64,000 bases of DNA from Acidicapsa ligni (lineage in GTDB: Bacteria; Acidobacteriota; Terriglobia; Terriglobales; Acidobacteriaceae), in contig NZ_JAGSYG010000001.1 in assembly GCF_025685655.1 (NCBI RefSeq), positions 1,116,001 through 1,180,000 of the forward strand, written 5' to 3'. Under the pieces are notes generated by a model. That model saw only the letters and a list, made by a program, of their open reading frames with translations, made no database searches and was not told where the DNA came from. Shown here one piece after another: positions 52,858-61,604 of the stretch; within the stretch, counting starts at the first letter, position 1, and the number at the start of each line of letters is the position of its first letter. A program made the translations under genes and the position numbers.

Positions 52858-53511
52858 ATGAAATCTTTGTGGATTGCAGTGATTTTGGCGGTTTGTCCGC
52901 TCTGGGCGCCGTTTCGGGACTTCCCACCATACAAGATTTATCAAGGTCTTCTAGGCGAGGACAATCAGCCGATAAGTGGGGCGCGGCTTTGCGCGAATGA
53001 GGAAAAGTCTCATTGCTTCGCTCTGGCACATTCTCGCACGGGATCCGATGAAGATAGTTGGCTTTACTATGGCCTTCGTGCCAAATCGCAACGCTTAAAG
53101 TTGGCCGGCGGAGGGGGTGTAGTGCTCTTCAATGCCAATTCCGGCGGAGGCAGCGGCAGCAGTGACAGATATGTTTTGCTGCGTTCTGAGCCGGATCGGC
53201 AATTCAAAAATCTGTTGCCGGAAATTATCGTCACAAATCAGGCCGACGTCGCAGCGTGGAACCTGCCGACCGTCTCGTCTATGCCAGTGTTTTTAACAGC
53301 AGACTATCTTTGGGGAGCGATGGAAGGGCACTATTCGTCGCACTTCTTCGAGGTGCGGATATACGTTTACGATCCGGTGGCGGATCGGTACAAATTACGG
53401 CACAAGTATCAGACGGCACATAAGTATCCGGGCATCGATAACTGGGAGCAGGCACCTGAGGTTTTAGATAAGGAAAGAGGCAGGATTCTTGAAGTGTTGA
53501 AGGCGCAGTGA
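52858..53511 (+). CDS. secreted protein of unknown function
   Basis: A 217-residue protein with a signal peptide (MKSLWIAVILAVCPLWA). The middle has a glycine/serine-rich loop (GGGGVVLFNANSGGGSGSS). The C-terminal half looks beta-rich (EVRIYVYDPVADRYKLRHKY). No family recognised. A frame opening six bases earlier is possible. Confidence 0.6.
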   Translation: MKSLWIAVILAVCPLWAPFRDFPPYKIYQGLLGEDNQPISGARLCANEEKSHCFALAHSRTGSDEDSWLYYGLRAKSQRLKLAGGGGVVLFNANSGGGSGSSDRYVLLRSEPDRQFKNLLPEIIVTNQADVAAWNLPTVSSMPVFLTADYLWGAMEGHYSSHFFEVRIYVYDPVADRYKLRHKYQTAHKYPGIDNWEQAPEVLDKERGRILEVLKAQ

Positions 53512-53700
53512 GCAGAGGACCTCGGCTAGTACCGCGATCTAGCAACTGTGCAACGACGAGGTAGCATTCTTCAAAATCGGAGTTTTCGGAAGCTTCCGAT
53601 CGTGCCGCAAAGGGTAAGTTTCGGGACTATTCGAGGGCTGCGAAAAGCGCAGGCTTGCGTGTCCAGAAACTCTGTTCTCACAATGGGGGTATGAGATGCT

Positions 53701-53790
53701 ATGCGCGTGTCGAGCCTCGTATCGACGCGCGTATCTACCGATGACCAGAACACCAGCAGGCAACTCGCCGCGGCGGGCTGTTCGATCAAC
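53701..53790 (+). pseudogene. remnant of a serine recombinase (resolvase/invertase) N terminus
   Basis: The segment RVSTDDQNTSRQLAAAGC is the start of a resolvase catalytic domain, whose serine is in the RVST motif. Just before it, another frame reads MRCYARV, the expected family N terminus. The two are separated by about 22 extra bases carrying a near-palindrome, which breaks the frame. Nothing downstream matches the rest of the protein. The remnant is dead. Confidence 0.6.
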
Positions 53791-53883
53791 GTGGGATTCG
53801 CGATACTGATATTGGCTTGTGGCGGTCTTGTGCTGAGAGTCAATTGTGCCTGGTTGGTCTTCTGCGGGGATGGGTGGTTCTGA

Positions 53884-54711
53884 ATGCATCGGGTTCTTTT
53901 TACGGCGACTGCATTGTCTGTGACGCGGCTTTGCGTGATGAGAGATCTGCGCGCCGGCACGATCACTGCGGGCAATCTTGGCAAAGACGCGGAGAGCCGT
54001 GCATCGCGGCATGTTATTCCGAGCGGACGAAATCTACTGGATGCGGTTTTTGTCGAGCGTGCCAACGGGGAGCATCAAGCGGCAGTATTGATCTGCCATG
54101 GGATCGGTGAGGTGGTTGAGCACTGGGTTGGGGTGCAGCGGTTGCTGGCGGAGGCTGGCGTTGCTTCGCTGGTGTTTGATTACTCGGGGTATGGGGGCAG
54201 TTCGGGATGGCCGAGTGCCGCGCAGTGTGAGCGCGATGCGGTGGCGGCGTTTGCATATCTGCAGGCGCTGGTGCCGGAGATGCCGGTCTCGTTACTTGGG
54301 TTTTCATTGGGGAGCGGAATCGCTGCCGAGGTTTTGCCGCAAGTGAAGGCGAATCGCCTGGTGCTGTTTGCGGCATTCACGTCGTATCGAGCGGCGGCGC
54401 GGAGCCTGGGGGTTCCGGTGCGGTTGAGGTTCCTGGTGTCCAATATCTGGAATTCGATGGAGAATCTGGCGAGTTGTCCGGTGCCGGTGTTGGTGGTGCA
54501 TGGGACTGGAGACGGGCTGTTTCCGGTACAGATGGCTTTGGATTTGCATGAGCGTGGCGGGGCAGACTCGGAACTGGTGATTGTGCAGGGATTGGGGCAC
54601 AGCGAGCCGTTTTACCGGCCGGACCCTCAGTATTGGGGCATGATTGCCAGGTGGCTGACCAGGAAGCGGGCACAGGGCGCCCGATCGGACAGGCAGCCGC
54701 GATACACTTAG
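53884..54711 (+). CDS. alpha/beta-fold hydrolase
   Basis: A 275-residue alpha/beta hydrolase. The nucleophile elbow is GFSLGSG, upstream lies LICHGIGEVVEHW (oxyanion), and the late catalytic pair is D of GTGDGLFP and H of GLGHSEP. Esterase or thioesterase activity is likely; the substrate is unknown. The start is uncertain (ATG at 53884 or 53938). It ends 12 bases before ffh. Confidence 0.85.
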   Translation: MHRVLFTATALSVTRLCVMRDLRAGTITAGNLGKDAESRASRHVIPSGRNLLDAVFVERANGEHQAAVLICHGIGEVVEHWVGVQRLLAEAGVASLVFDYSGYGGSSGWPSAAQCERDAVAAFAYLQALVPEMPVSLLGFSLGSGIAAEVLPQVKANRLVLFAAFTSYRAAARSLGVPVRLRFLVSNIWNSMENLASCPVPVLVVHGTGDGLFPVQMALDLHERGGADSELVIVQGLGHSEPFYRPDPQYWGMIARWLTRKRAQGARSDRQPRYT

Positions 54712-54723
54712 ATTGAGACAATT

Positions 54724-56115
54724 ATGTTTGAGAATTTGACAGATAAGCTGCAGCGCGCCTTTAAGCATTTGCGTGGACAGGGTGTGCTGACTGAAGAAAA
54801 CATTGGCGAGGCGTTGCGGGAGATCCGTGTGGCGCTGCTTGAGGCCGATGTGAACCTGGGTGTGGTCAAGGACCTGATCGAGCAGATTCGCGTCAAGGCG
54901 GTTGGGACCGAGGTGCTGACGGCTCTTTCGCCGACGGAGCAGGTCATCAAGATTGTTCGCGATGAGCTGGTTGCGTTGCTGGGCAAGGACACGGCGCGAT
55001 TCAAGTTTGCGTCGAAGCCACCTACGGTCATTCTGATGGCCGGGTTGCAGGGCTCGGGTAAGACGACGACCTCGGGCAAGCTGGCGGTATGGCTGAAGAA
55101 GGGCGGGCATCGTCCGCTGCTGGTGTCGGTGGACGTGTATCGTCCGGCGGCGCGTGAGCAGTTGAAGGTGGTGGCCAAGTCGGTCGACGCACGCATCTAT
55201 GAAGGCGATACGAAGGGCGAGGCTCCGGATACGGATCTGGTTCTGCGGCTGGCGAAAGAAGCCAAGCGTGAGGCGATGATTCTGGGCTGCGACACGCTGA
55301 TCGTAGATACGGCTGGCCGTCTGGGCATTGACGAAGAGTTGATGCAGGAGATGGAGAAGCTGAAGAAGCTGCTGGATCCGCAGGAGATTTTGTTTGTTGC
55401 CGACGCCATGACGGGTCAGGACGCGGTGAACTCTGCACAGGACTTTCACAAGCGGCTGGGGCTTACTGGCGTTGTGTTGACCAAGATGGATGGCGATGCG
55501 CGCGGTGGTGCGGCGTTATCCATTCGGCATGTGACGGGGCAGCCGATCAAGTTCATTGGCGTGGGCGAAAAGCCGGATGCTTTTGAGCCGTTTCATCCGG
55601 ACCGCATTACAGGGCGCATTCTAGGCATGGGCGACATGATGACGTTGCTCGAAAAAGCCGAGGGCGCGCTGGATCGCAAGAAGAGCGAGGACTTCGCCAA
55701 GAAAGCGCTGATGGGCGATGGGTTTTCGCTGGAGGATTTTCGCGATCAGTTGAAGCAGATCAAGAAGCTGGGCTCGATGGAATCGATTTTGAAGATGCTG
55801 CCTTCGGTGGGTCCATTTGCCGGGTTGCAGGAGGCTTCGAAGAATGTAGATGAGAGCCAGTTCTCGCGGCTTGAGGCGATCATCAATTCGATGACCAAGA
55901 AAGAGCGGCTGAACGCGGATATCATCTCTGGTTCACGACGGAAGCGGATTGCGGCTGGGTCGGGAACTTCAGTACAGGATGTGAACCAGATGCTGCGGCA
56001 GTATGCGCAGATGAGCAAGATGTTCAAGCAGTTCGGCAAGGGCGGAATGGCGAAGAGCATGATGCGCGGGGGCATGGCTGGGTTGATGGGCGGTAAGCAG
56101 AAGTTTGGGCGGTAG
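54724..56115 (+). CDS. ffh: signal recognition particle protein Ffh
   Basis: The 463-residue SRP GTPase that, with 4.5S RNA, delivers membrane proteins to the SecYEG channel. It has an N domain, a G domain with GLQGSGKTTTSGKLA, DTAGRLGIDEEL and TKMDGDARGG, and a methionine-rich M domain (about residues 330-463, MLRQYAQMSKMFKQFG). It shares a strand with the preceding hydrolase and following peroxiredoxin gene. Confidence 0.98.
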   Translation: MFENLTDKLQRAFKHLRGQGVLTEENIGEALREIRVALLEADVNLGVVKDLIEQIRVKAVGTEVLTALSPTEQVIKIVRDELVALLGKDTARFKFASKPPTVILMAGLQGSGKTTTSGKLAVWLKKGGHRPLLVSVDVYRPAAREQLKVVAKSVDARIYEGDTKGEAPDTDLVLRLAKEAKREAMILGCDTLIVDTAGRLGIDEELMQEMEKLKKLLDPQEILFVADAMTGQDAVNSAQDFHKRLGLTGVVLTKMDGDARGGAALSIRHVTGQPIKFIGVGEKPDAFEPFHPDRITGRILGMGDMMTLLEKAEGALDRKKSEDFAKKALMGDGFSLEDFRDQLKQIKKLGSMESILKMLPSVGPFAGLQEASKNVDESQFSRLEAIINSMTKKERLNADIISGSRRKRIAAGSGTSVQDVNQMLRQYAQMSKMFKQFGKGGMAKSMMRGGMAGLMGGKQKFGR

Positions 56116-56135
56116 GCATCAGGAATGACGGAACT

Positions 56136-56795
56136 ATGACGGATCTCTCACTGACTCTGCAGGACCAACTCGACGAGATTACTGCGAATACACGGAAGCT
56201 GGTGCAGGCAGATCGGCTTGCTATCGGCGAGCGGGCGCTTGAGGAGTTATTTGCTACCGGTATTGAGGATCGGATTCTGCCGGTGGGGGCGCTGGCGCCG
56301 GAGTTTGCGCTGAAGGATTCTTCTGGGAAGCTGGTGCGGAGCGCGGATTTACTGGCGGTAGGGCCGTTGGTGATCAAGTTTTTTCGCGGACGCTGGTGTT
56401 CGTACTGCGTGACGGAGCTGGAGACGTATCGCGATCTGTATGGGCAGATTCGCGAGCGGGGTGGATTGCTGGTGGCGATCAGTCCGGAGACGCAGCGGCA
56501 GTCGGACTTTGCCGTGCAGCAGCACGGACTGTCGTATCCGCTGCTGTTTGATCCGGCGGCAAAGCTGGCGGAGCAGTTTGGGCTGGTGTACACCGTGCCT
56601 GAATATCACCAGCGATATCTGAAGTCGATCCTGGTAAACCTGCCGTTCTTGAACGGTGAGCATAGCTGGCGATTGCCGATGCCCGCGACATATGTGATTG
56701 GACACGATGGGCGTGTAGTTTTTGCTGAGGCTCATGCTGATTTTCGCGTGCGTCCTGAGCCGCAAGAAGCGTTGTTGGCACTCTTCGCTGAATAA
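56136..56795 (+). CDS. peroxiredoxin-like protein (AhpC/TSA-related)
   Basis: A 219-residue thioredoxin-fold protein of the 'peroxiredoxin-like family', which reduces peroxides. The active site is RGRWCSYCVTEL (C88, C91), so the CxxC pair is present. A helical N-terminal extension of about 45 residues precedes the fold. It starts 20 bases after the ffh stop; co-transcription is likely. Confidence 0.88.
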   Translation: MTDLSLTLQDQLDEITANTRKLVQADRLAIGERALEELFATGIEDRILPVGALAPEFALKDSSGKLVRSADLLAVGPLVIKFFRGRWCSYCVTELETYRDLYGQIRERGGLLVAISPETQRQSDFAVQQHGLSYPLLFDPAAKLAEQFGLVYTVPEYHQRYLKSILVNLPFLNGEHSWRLPMPATYVIGHDGRVVFAEAHADFRVRPEPQEALLALFAE

Positions 56796-56956
56796 ACTTG
56801 AACTTATCCGAAGAAACCATGCGCACGACTTAGGCAATTACCTTTTCTGTGAGGGTAATTATCTTATTTAGCCCAATGTATTCAACGGTTTAAGTTAGAT
56901 ATCAGAGTTAGCTGGCTTCGTTTGACCCTGCCCACCACGCCTTGTTACAATCAAGT

Positions 56957-57033
<77 letters not shown>

Positions 57034-57097
57034 ATCAAACCTACAATTGATGAAAGCCTAGAAGTGCTGACAGACTCCTAATAGTAAAAAGTGGAGT

Positions 57098-57330
57098 TTA
57101 GGTGCTTGGTTCTATCGTCTTGAGCACCATCTCCAAAACCTTTCCATTTGCCTCTCTCTTCGATGACGACATAGTCTGTCGGCAGATGTTCATCGTCTGG
57201 ATGGAGGCATGACGCATCAATTCCTGTTGCACCTTCACCGAAGCGCCTGTCTCGTCCTGCCACGAACGGTACCCGCGTAATCGCATGGCAAGTAAACTTT
57301 GTCGCAGATAGTCTGTGGGAGGTGGTAGCA
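57098..57330 (-). pseudogene. decayed C terminus of a tyrosine recombinase (integrase)
   Basis: On the minus strand, GYRSWQDETGASVKVQQELMRHASIQTMNI closely resembles the end of a phage-type integrase; EANGKVLEMVLKTIEPS follows. The family ending is TTMNIYGD; here one T is lost and the nucleophile tyrosine is cysteine. A second frame carries the rest, so at least one frameshift is present. It lies 64 bases after the 3' end of the initiator tRNA, a classic integration site. Confidence 0.75.
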
Positions 57331-57551
57331 GATAAAAGTGATGGGTGTGGGCATTCTCGCCGCACTTGTTTTTGCCGGGCAGATTCTGATACGAAGTGCC
57401 GTTGCCTGCGAATCGCTTCAGCGGGCGTTCTTTACAGGGCTTCGAGGTAATTTAGTTCAGGCGATCCGTGTCTTTACTTTTTCTATGAGCTATTGCCAAG
57501 AGGTTAAACCTAAACATCCGCGCGACATCGTTCTAATTGTCAGATTTTTGT

Positions 57552-57602
57552 CTATGGGAGGTTCCCGTGTGCCTGACTGCGACGCGAGGGAACCGCCCAT
57601 AG
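57552..57602 (-). terminator. inverted repeat after the TonB-receptor gene
   Basis: The arms CTATGGGAGGTTCCC (57552-57566) and GGGAACCGCCCATAG (57588-57602) match at 14 of 15 positions with a 21-base loop. It lies just beyond the receptor stop. No T run follows, so it could be a protein-binding site or RNA-stability hairpin instead. Confidence 0.45.
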
Positions 57603-57620
57603 GCGTTGGGTTAGGTTGAA

Positions 57621-60600
57621 TTAGAAGAGAATCTTGGCGCCAAACTGGATTTGACGGGGCTGATTGAGGGTACTGGAATTTATCGTTCCATACCCGTCCC
57701 ATGCGCCTGGTTGATTGGGATTCGAGACGCTTGTGACTCGCTGAGGCGCCTGGTTCGCATTGCCACCGTTCAATCCGAAGATTGGAGTGTTGGTGAGGTT
57801 GAAGGCTTCCGCTTTGAACTGCAGCTTTGTTCCCTCGGTGAGTTTGAACATTTTCTCGAATCCGAGTGTTGTCTGCTGCGCCCACGGATTGCGAACGCTC
57901 TCTGTAGTGGGCAGAGCTGTGACGGTCGTATAGGGAGCGAAAGACTGGAAGCAGCCTGGGTTGGTGTTATTCAGGTAGCTTTCTGATGTGCGGTGTTGCG
58001 ACACAATGTTGTAGTTTCCGCAGGTATAGGTGTAGTTGTTGGGATACGAGACAGCCGTACCGCCATCGTTAGTGAAGATCCACTCCAATTGCCAGTCGTT
58101 TAGAAGCTCTCCTACCAGGCCATGAGCACTGCTGGCTATCAATCCACCCTTGCCGATAGGCAGACCATAGAGCCCGCTGAATGCAAAGTCCCAAGGACGA
58201 TCGGTTCCATCAATGGCCTTGTAGGGATTTGGATCGACTAGCCCGGCATTTCCGTTATTCAGGCGATTGGTTGCAGAGAGAGTCTTCGACCAGGTAAACG
58301 AAGTCAGCATGCTGAGCCCCTTGATCAGGGCTCCGTTGCCCGACAGGCGCTTCTCTAGCTTGGCGACCATCGAGTTGTAGTCCGTATAGCCTTGAGGGTC
58401 TGCATAATCATAGACGCCCCCTGACGGTCCCGAAAATTGCGGATACGGAGTCAACAGATACTGCTGCTGAATCGTTGGGCTGGAGGCGAGTTCTGTCGCA
58501 GAGGAAAGTACTCCATAGAACGGGTTAGGGACATTTTGTTGCAACAGGCCGGGATTGGCGTGGCCTGCAGCCCACTCAGCTGGAGTAAGAGAGTTGAGTT
58601 GAATCCCAGCACGCAGGCGGGTTGTGTGAGTGCCTACGTATTCGAGATCCCAGATAATTCCCAGTGGTGCTTCGCCCTGGAAGCCGAAAGAATACTGCTG
58701 TACCCGTGGAATCTTGCGATCTCTGCGGTCAAACGACTGTGCGCTACCTACGCCCGAAAGCAGGCCCTGCGTGTTTCCTGGAGGCGTGATAAAGCCGCCC
58801 GGATAGGGTGTACCGCTATTGAAGTAGGGGCTAGGGGTCAGGCCGCCGTCTGTTGAATCGGTGTAGTTGGTGGTTTGCTGCCAGGTGGATTGGGCTCCAA
58901 GCTCAATTCCCAGAGCAGTACCCAAACCGTAGCCACCACGCATCACAAGACGCGGGCTTAGTCCAAGCGATACACCTACCTTGGGCAGGAGGGTACCGAA
59001 ATAGTTCTGGTATGCCGAGAGTTTGTTGCTGGCGAACTGTAGACCACCAAGGAGCGGGTTAGGCAGGTTGGGGAATTGCGCGTAGTCGATCTGATTTGTG
59101 AGGGGATTGGTGCAAGTGGTGCAGAAGCCCGCGGTAAGGCGGTCGTTGCGATCGTGCGGAGAAGACTCCGTCTCCCAGCGCAGGCCGAGATTGACCGTCA
59201 AATTGCGGCGGAGCTTCCAGTCATCCTGTACGAAGCCTGCGTAGTAGTTATAGCTCTCGTAAACCGATTCGAAATCCTGAATGGAGCCGTTTTCCGGAAT
59301 ACCAAGGAGTAACTCCGCGATTGCGTCGCCGTCATTGTTCCCCTGGTAGGGATTCTGCTGCGTAAGGCTTGACTGAAAGGTGAATTGACCGTTCGGCTGG
59401 CCGATACCTGTCGGTACGTCGTGGAAGAGCATGAACTCAGCGCCAAAGTGGAAAGTGTGAGATTTCAGGGTCCAGATCAGCGATGGTCCCAGATCGTAGG
59501 TTTCAAAGAGACTCGGCGAGACAGTATTGCCAATGATGTTGGCAGTACAGCAGTTGTAGATGTTGATCTCGGGAGGGAGATCGAGCGAGGTGGTCGGGAT
59601 GGCGGGCATATTCAGGCCCAGGCTCTTGGCCGTGAAACCAGGGTACGCTCCAGTGGCGGCTGCACCGTCAGGGCTGACGTTCCAAGCGCGATTGAAGGAA
59701 AGACGTACGTCGGAGAGGATGTTCTGAGTGAAAGTGTGGGTCAGATCGAGAATCTGGGTCAGGGAAGAACGGTAGTTGTTGATGTTGCCCTGCGCAATTT
59801 CTCCTGGCAGACCAGAACCGTTCTGGAATTCTGTTCCAGACCACCACGCAAACATTGCATACAAGCGCGTTTTGTCAGTAAATACCTGATCTACCCTGGC
59901 GATAGGCATTTTGTATTGATATTTGCCTGGATCGACTAACACATAGTTGCTGGAGTAGCCGGGACGATTGGGAGCTGGATATAGCTTGGCAATATTCAGA
60001 CCAATCGCGCTGAGTCGGTTCGCAGGGATTGTGTTGTTCGGGAATGGATCGCGCACATATTGGTTGCAGGGATTTTGACCTGCAACGGCGCAACGGGTTG
60101 TCTGGGGATCGTAGATATTGGTTTCGTTGACAGCTGCCAGGTAATTGGAAAGATTGACGCTGCCGTCCGGCCCAGGGAGCATGTCGGCCGTAAATGTTCC
60201 GGTCTGTGCGCTGGTTGGACGAATCTCGTTGTAGCCTTCGTAATTAAAGAAAAAGAAAGTCTTTTTCCGATAGACGGGGCCGCCTACCGTGCCTCCATAT
60301 TGATGTTCGTTATGGAAAGGCTTCGGCAGACCTTGCTGGTCGTCCTGGTACATATTGGCGTCCAAAACCGCGTTGCGCCAGAAATCGTAGAGGGTGCCGT
60401 GGAAGTTGTCGGTACCACTCTTCAGCACAGTGTTGACAGTGCCGCCAGCTTCGCGGCCGTACGAGGCATCATACGTATTGGTCATCACCTTGAATTCGTC
60501 TACCGCATCGATGCTCGGAGCGATGTTCCAGGTTCCGGCGCCGCCGCCGCCTTGCTGGGATACTGGAGCGCCGTTCAATGTGAACTGATTGTAGTTGCCC

Positions 60601-61178
60601 GATTGACCGTTGATATAGATCTGGTTGGTTTCATCCCATCCGCGTGTGCCGGAGAAACCGACAGTGTTCTGTTTGACGCCGGGGGTGAGCGCGAGCAACT
60701 GATAGACTTGGCGCCCGTTCAGCGGCAGATTCTGGATTTTTTCAGGATCCATTACTGTGCCGACTGAGGCGTCTGCCGTGTTCAAACCGGCTGAGTTCGC
60801 CGCGACGGTTACCGTTTCGGAGGCTTGGCCAACCTTCAGGCGAAAATTCAGGGTGATTTTTGCGGCTACATCTATATGAACGCCGTCCTGGGTTTGAATG
60901 CCAAAACCGGAGGCTTCAGCTTGCACTGAGTAGAGACCGAGTTCGACGAAGGGAATTGTAAAATCACCGTCTCGCCGGGTGATCGCAGAATAGGTTTGCT
61001 GTGGACCTTTGGCTGTCACCTTCGCGCCCGCAATTGCGGCTCCAGATTGATCCGTCACCTGTCCAAAGATGGTTCCTCGATATTCCTGTGCTCTGCCGTT
61101 CAGGGCAAGCACGAAAAAAAACATAATGAAAAGACCTATGCGGGTACGCATATATGTCTGTCGTTCTGAATTGTGCAT
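57621..61178 (-). CDS. Oar-like TonB-dependent receptor with N-terminal carboxypeptidase-regulatory domain
   Basis: A 1,185-residue outer-membrane receptor of the Acidobacterial type. After a signal peptide (ending LNGRAQ) comes a CarboxypepD_reg-like beta-sandwich (about 30-115: GQVTDQSGAAIAGAKVTA), a plug domain (about 120-240) and a large beta-barrel ending in RQIQFGAKILF. These receptors are thought to bind polysaccharides, peptides or metal complexes. GGAGG before the ATG at 61178 supports the start; a second ATG lies at 61151. It is divergent from a winged-helix/TPR regulator. Confidence 0.93.
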   Translation of the reverse strand: MHNSERQTYMRTRIGLFIMFFFVLALNGRAQEYRGTIFGQVTDQSGAAIAGAKVTAKGPQQTYSAITRRDGDFTIPFVELGLYSVQAEASGFGIQTQDGVHIDVAAKITLNFRLKVGQASETVTVAANSAGLNTADASVGTVMDPEKIQNLPLNGRQVYQLLALTPGVKQNTVGFSGTRGWDETNQIYINGQSGNYNQFTLNGAPVSQQGGGGAGTWNIAPSIDAVDEFKVMTNTYDASYGREAGGTVNTVLKSGTDNFHGTLYDFWRNAVLDANMYQDDQQGLPKPFHNEHQYGGTVGGPVYRKKTFFFFNYEGYNEIRPTSAQTGTFTADMLPGPDGSVNLSNYLAAVNETNIYDPQTTRCAVAGQNPCNQYVRDPFPNNTIPANRLSAIGLNIAKLYPAPNRPGYSSNYVLVDPGKYQYKMPIARVDQVFTDKTRLYAMFAWWSGTEFQNGSGLPGEIAQGNINNYRSSLTQILDLTHTFTQNILSDVRLSFNRAWNVSPDGAAATGAYPGFTAKSLGLNMPAIPTTSLDLPPEINIYNCCTANIIGNTVSPSLFETYDLGPSLIWTLKSHTFHFGAEFMLFHDVPTGIGQPNGQFTFQSSLTQQNPYQGNNDGDAIAELLLGIPENGSIQDFESVYESYNYYAGFVQDDWKLRRNLTVNLGLRWETESSPHDRNDRLTAGFCTTCTNPLTNQIDYAQFPNLPNPLLGGLQFASNKLSAYQNYFGTLLPKVGVSLGLSPRLVMRGGYGLGTALGIELGAQSTWQQTTNYTDSTDGGLTPSPYFNSGTPYPGGFITPPGNTQGLLSGVGSAQSFDRRDRKIPRVQQYSFGFQGEAPLGIIWDLEYVGTHTTRLRAGIQLNSLTPAEWAAGHANPGLLQQNVPNPFYGVLSSATELASSPTIQQQYLLTPYPQFSGPSGGVYDYADPQGYTDYNSMVAKLEKRLSGNGALIKGLSMLTSFTWSKTLSATNRLNNGNAGLVDPNPYKAIDGTDRPWDFAFSGLYGLPIGKGGLIASSAHGLVGELLNDWQLEWIFTNDGGTAVSYPNNYTYTCGNYNIVSQHRTSESYLNNTNPGCFQSFAPYTTVTALPTTESVRNPWAQQTTLGFEKMFKLTEGTKLQFKAEAFNLTNTPIFGLNGGNANQAPQRVTSVSNPNQPGAWDGYGTINSSTLNQPRQIQFGAKILF

Positions 61179-61604
61179 TTCCCAGCCTCCAAAAGTTCTA
61201 CGTTACAGGTGCTTCGAAACGCCATAATTGGCATTTTCGTGAGGCAACTATAAGGATTGAAGAGAGGTAAAGTACTGAGGAACTCTGAAATATTTATGAA
61301 ATCAATGCAAAAAACATGAAACTTGCCGATAACCAAATCGGATTTTACGCGGAATATATAAAAGTTTACCCCTGAATCGGTGAATTTAGGCTTTTTTGAT
61401 CATTTTGATGCTGCAGAGGTAGAAGCCCCACGCGGCGATCTTTCTTCAATTTGGATCTCGCGATTGCCATTACCCTGCCAAATTCCACCCTACTGGATTG
61501 GAATGAATTTCAGGTTTAAACTAATGTTATTGTCTGCCTGCGCCGTGGCCTACGGTGCGGCATCATATTTTCCTTCCCCCAACCAATGTGCAAGAGGTTC
61601 TGCA
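61179..61604. other. divergent control region between the TonB receptor and the winged-helix/TPR gene
   Basis: 426 bases upstream of both genes. The inverted repeat CCGAT/ATCGG (61326-61341) is followed by an AT-rich stretch (TATATAAAAG) near 61360 that could be a promoter of the rightward gene. The frame upstream of the TPR gene is open from 61380 but looks non-coding. Confidence 0.45.

Noticed and set aside
54304..55449. A 381-codon minus-strand open frame over the alpha/beta hydrolase and ffh.
   Set aside because: Arginine/glutamine/histidine-rich shadow of two real genes; no family match.
57338..57619. A 93-codon plus-strand frame after the integrase remnant.
   Set aside because: It covers an inverted repeat, has no family and lies between a pseudogene and a real gene.
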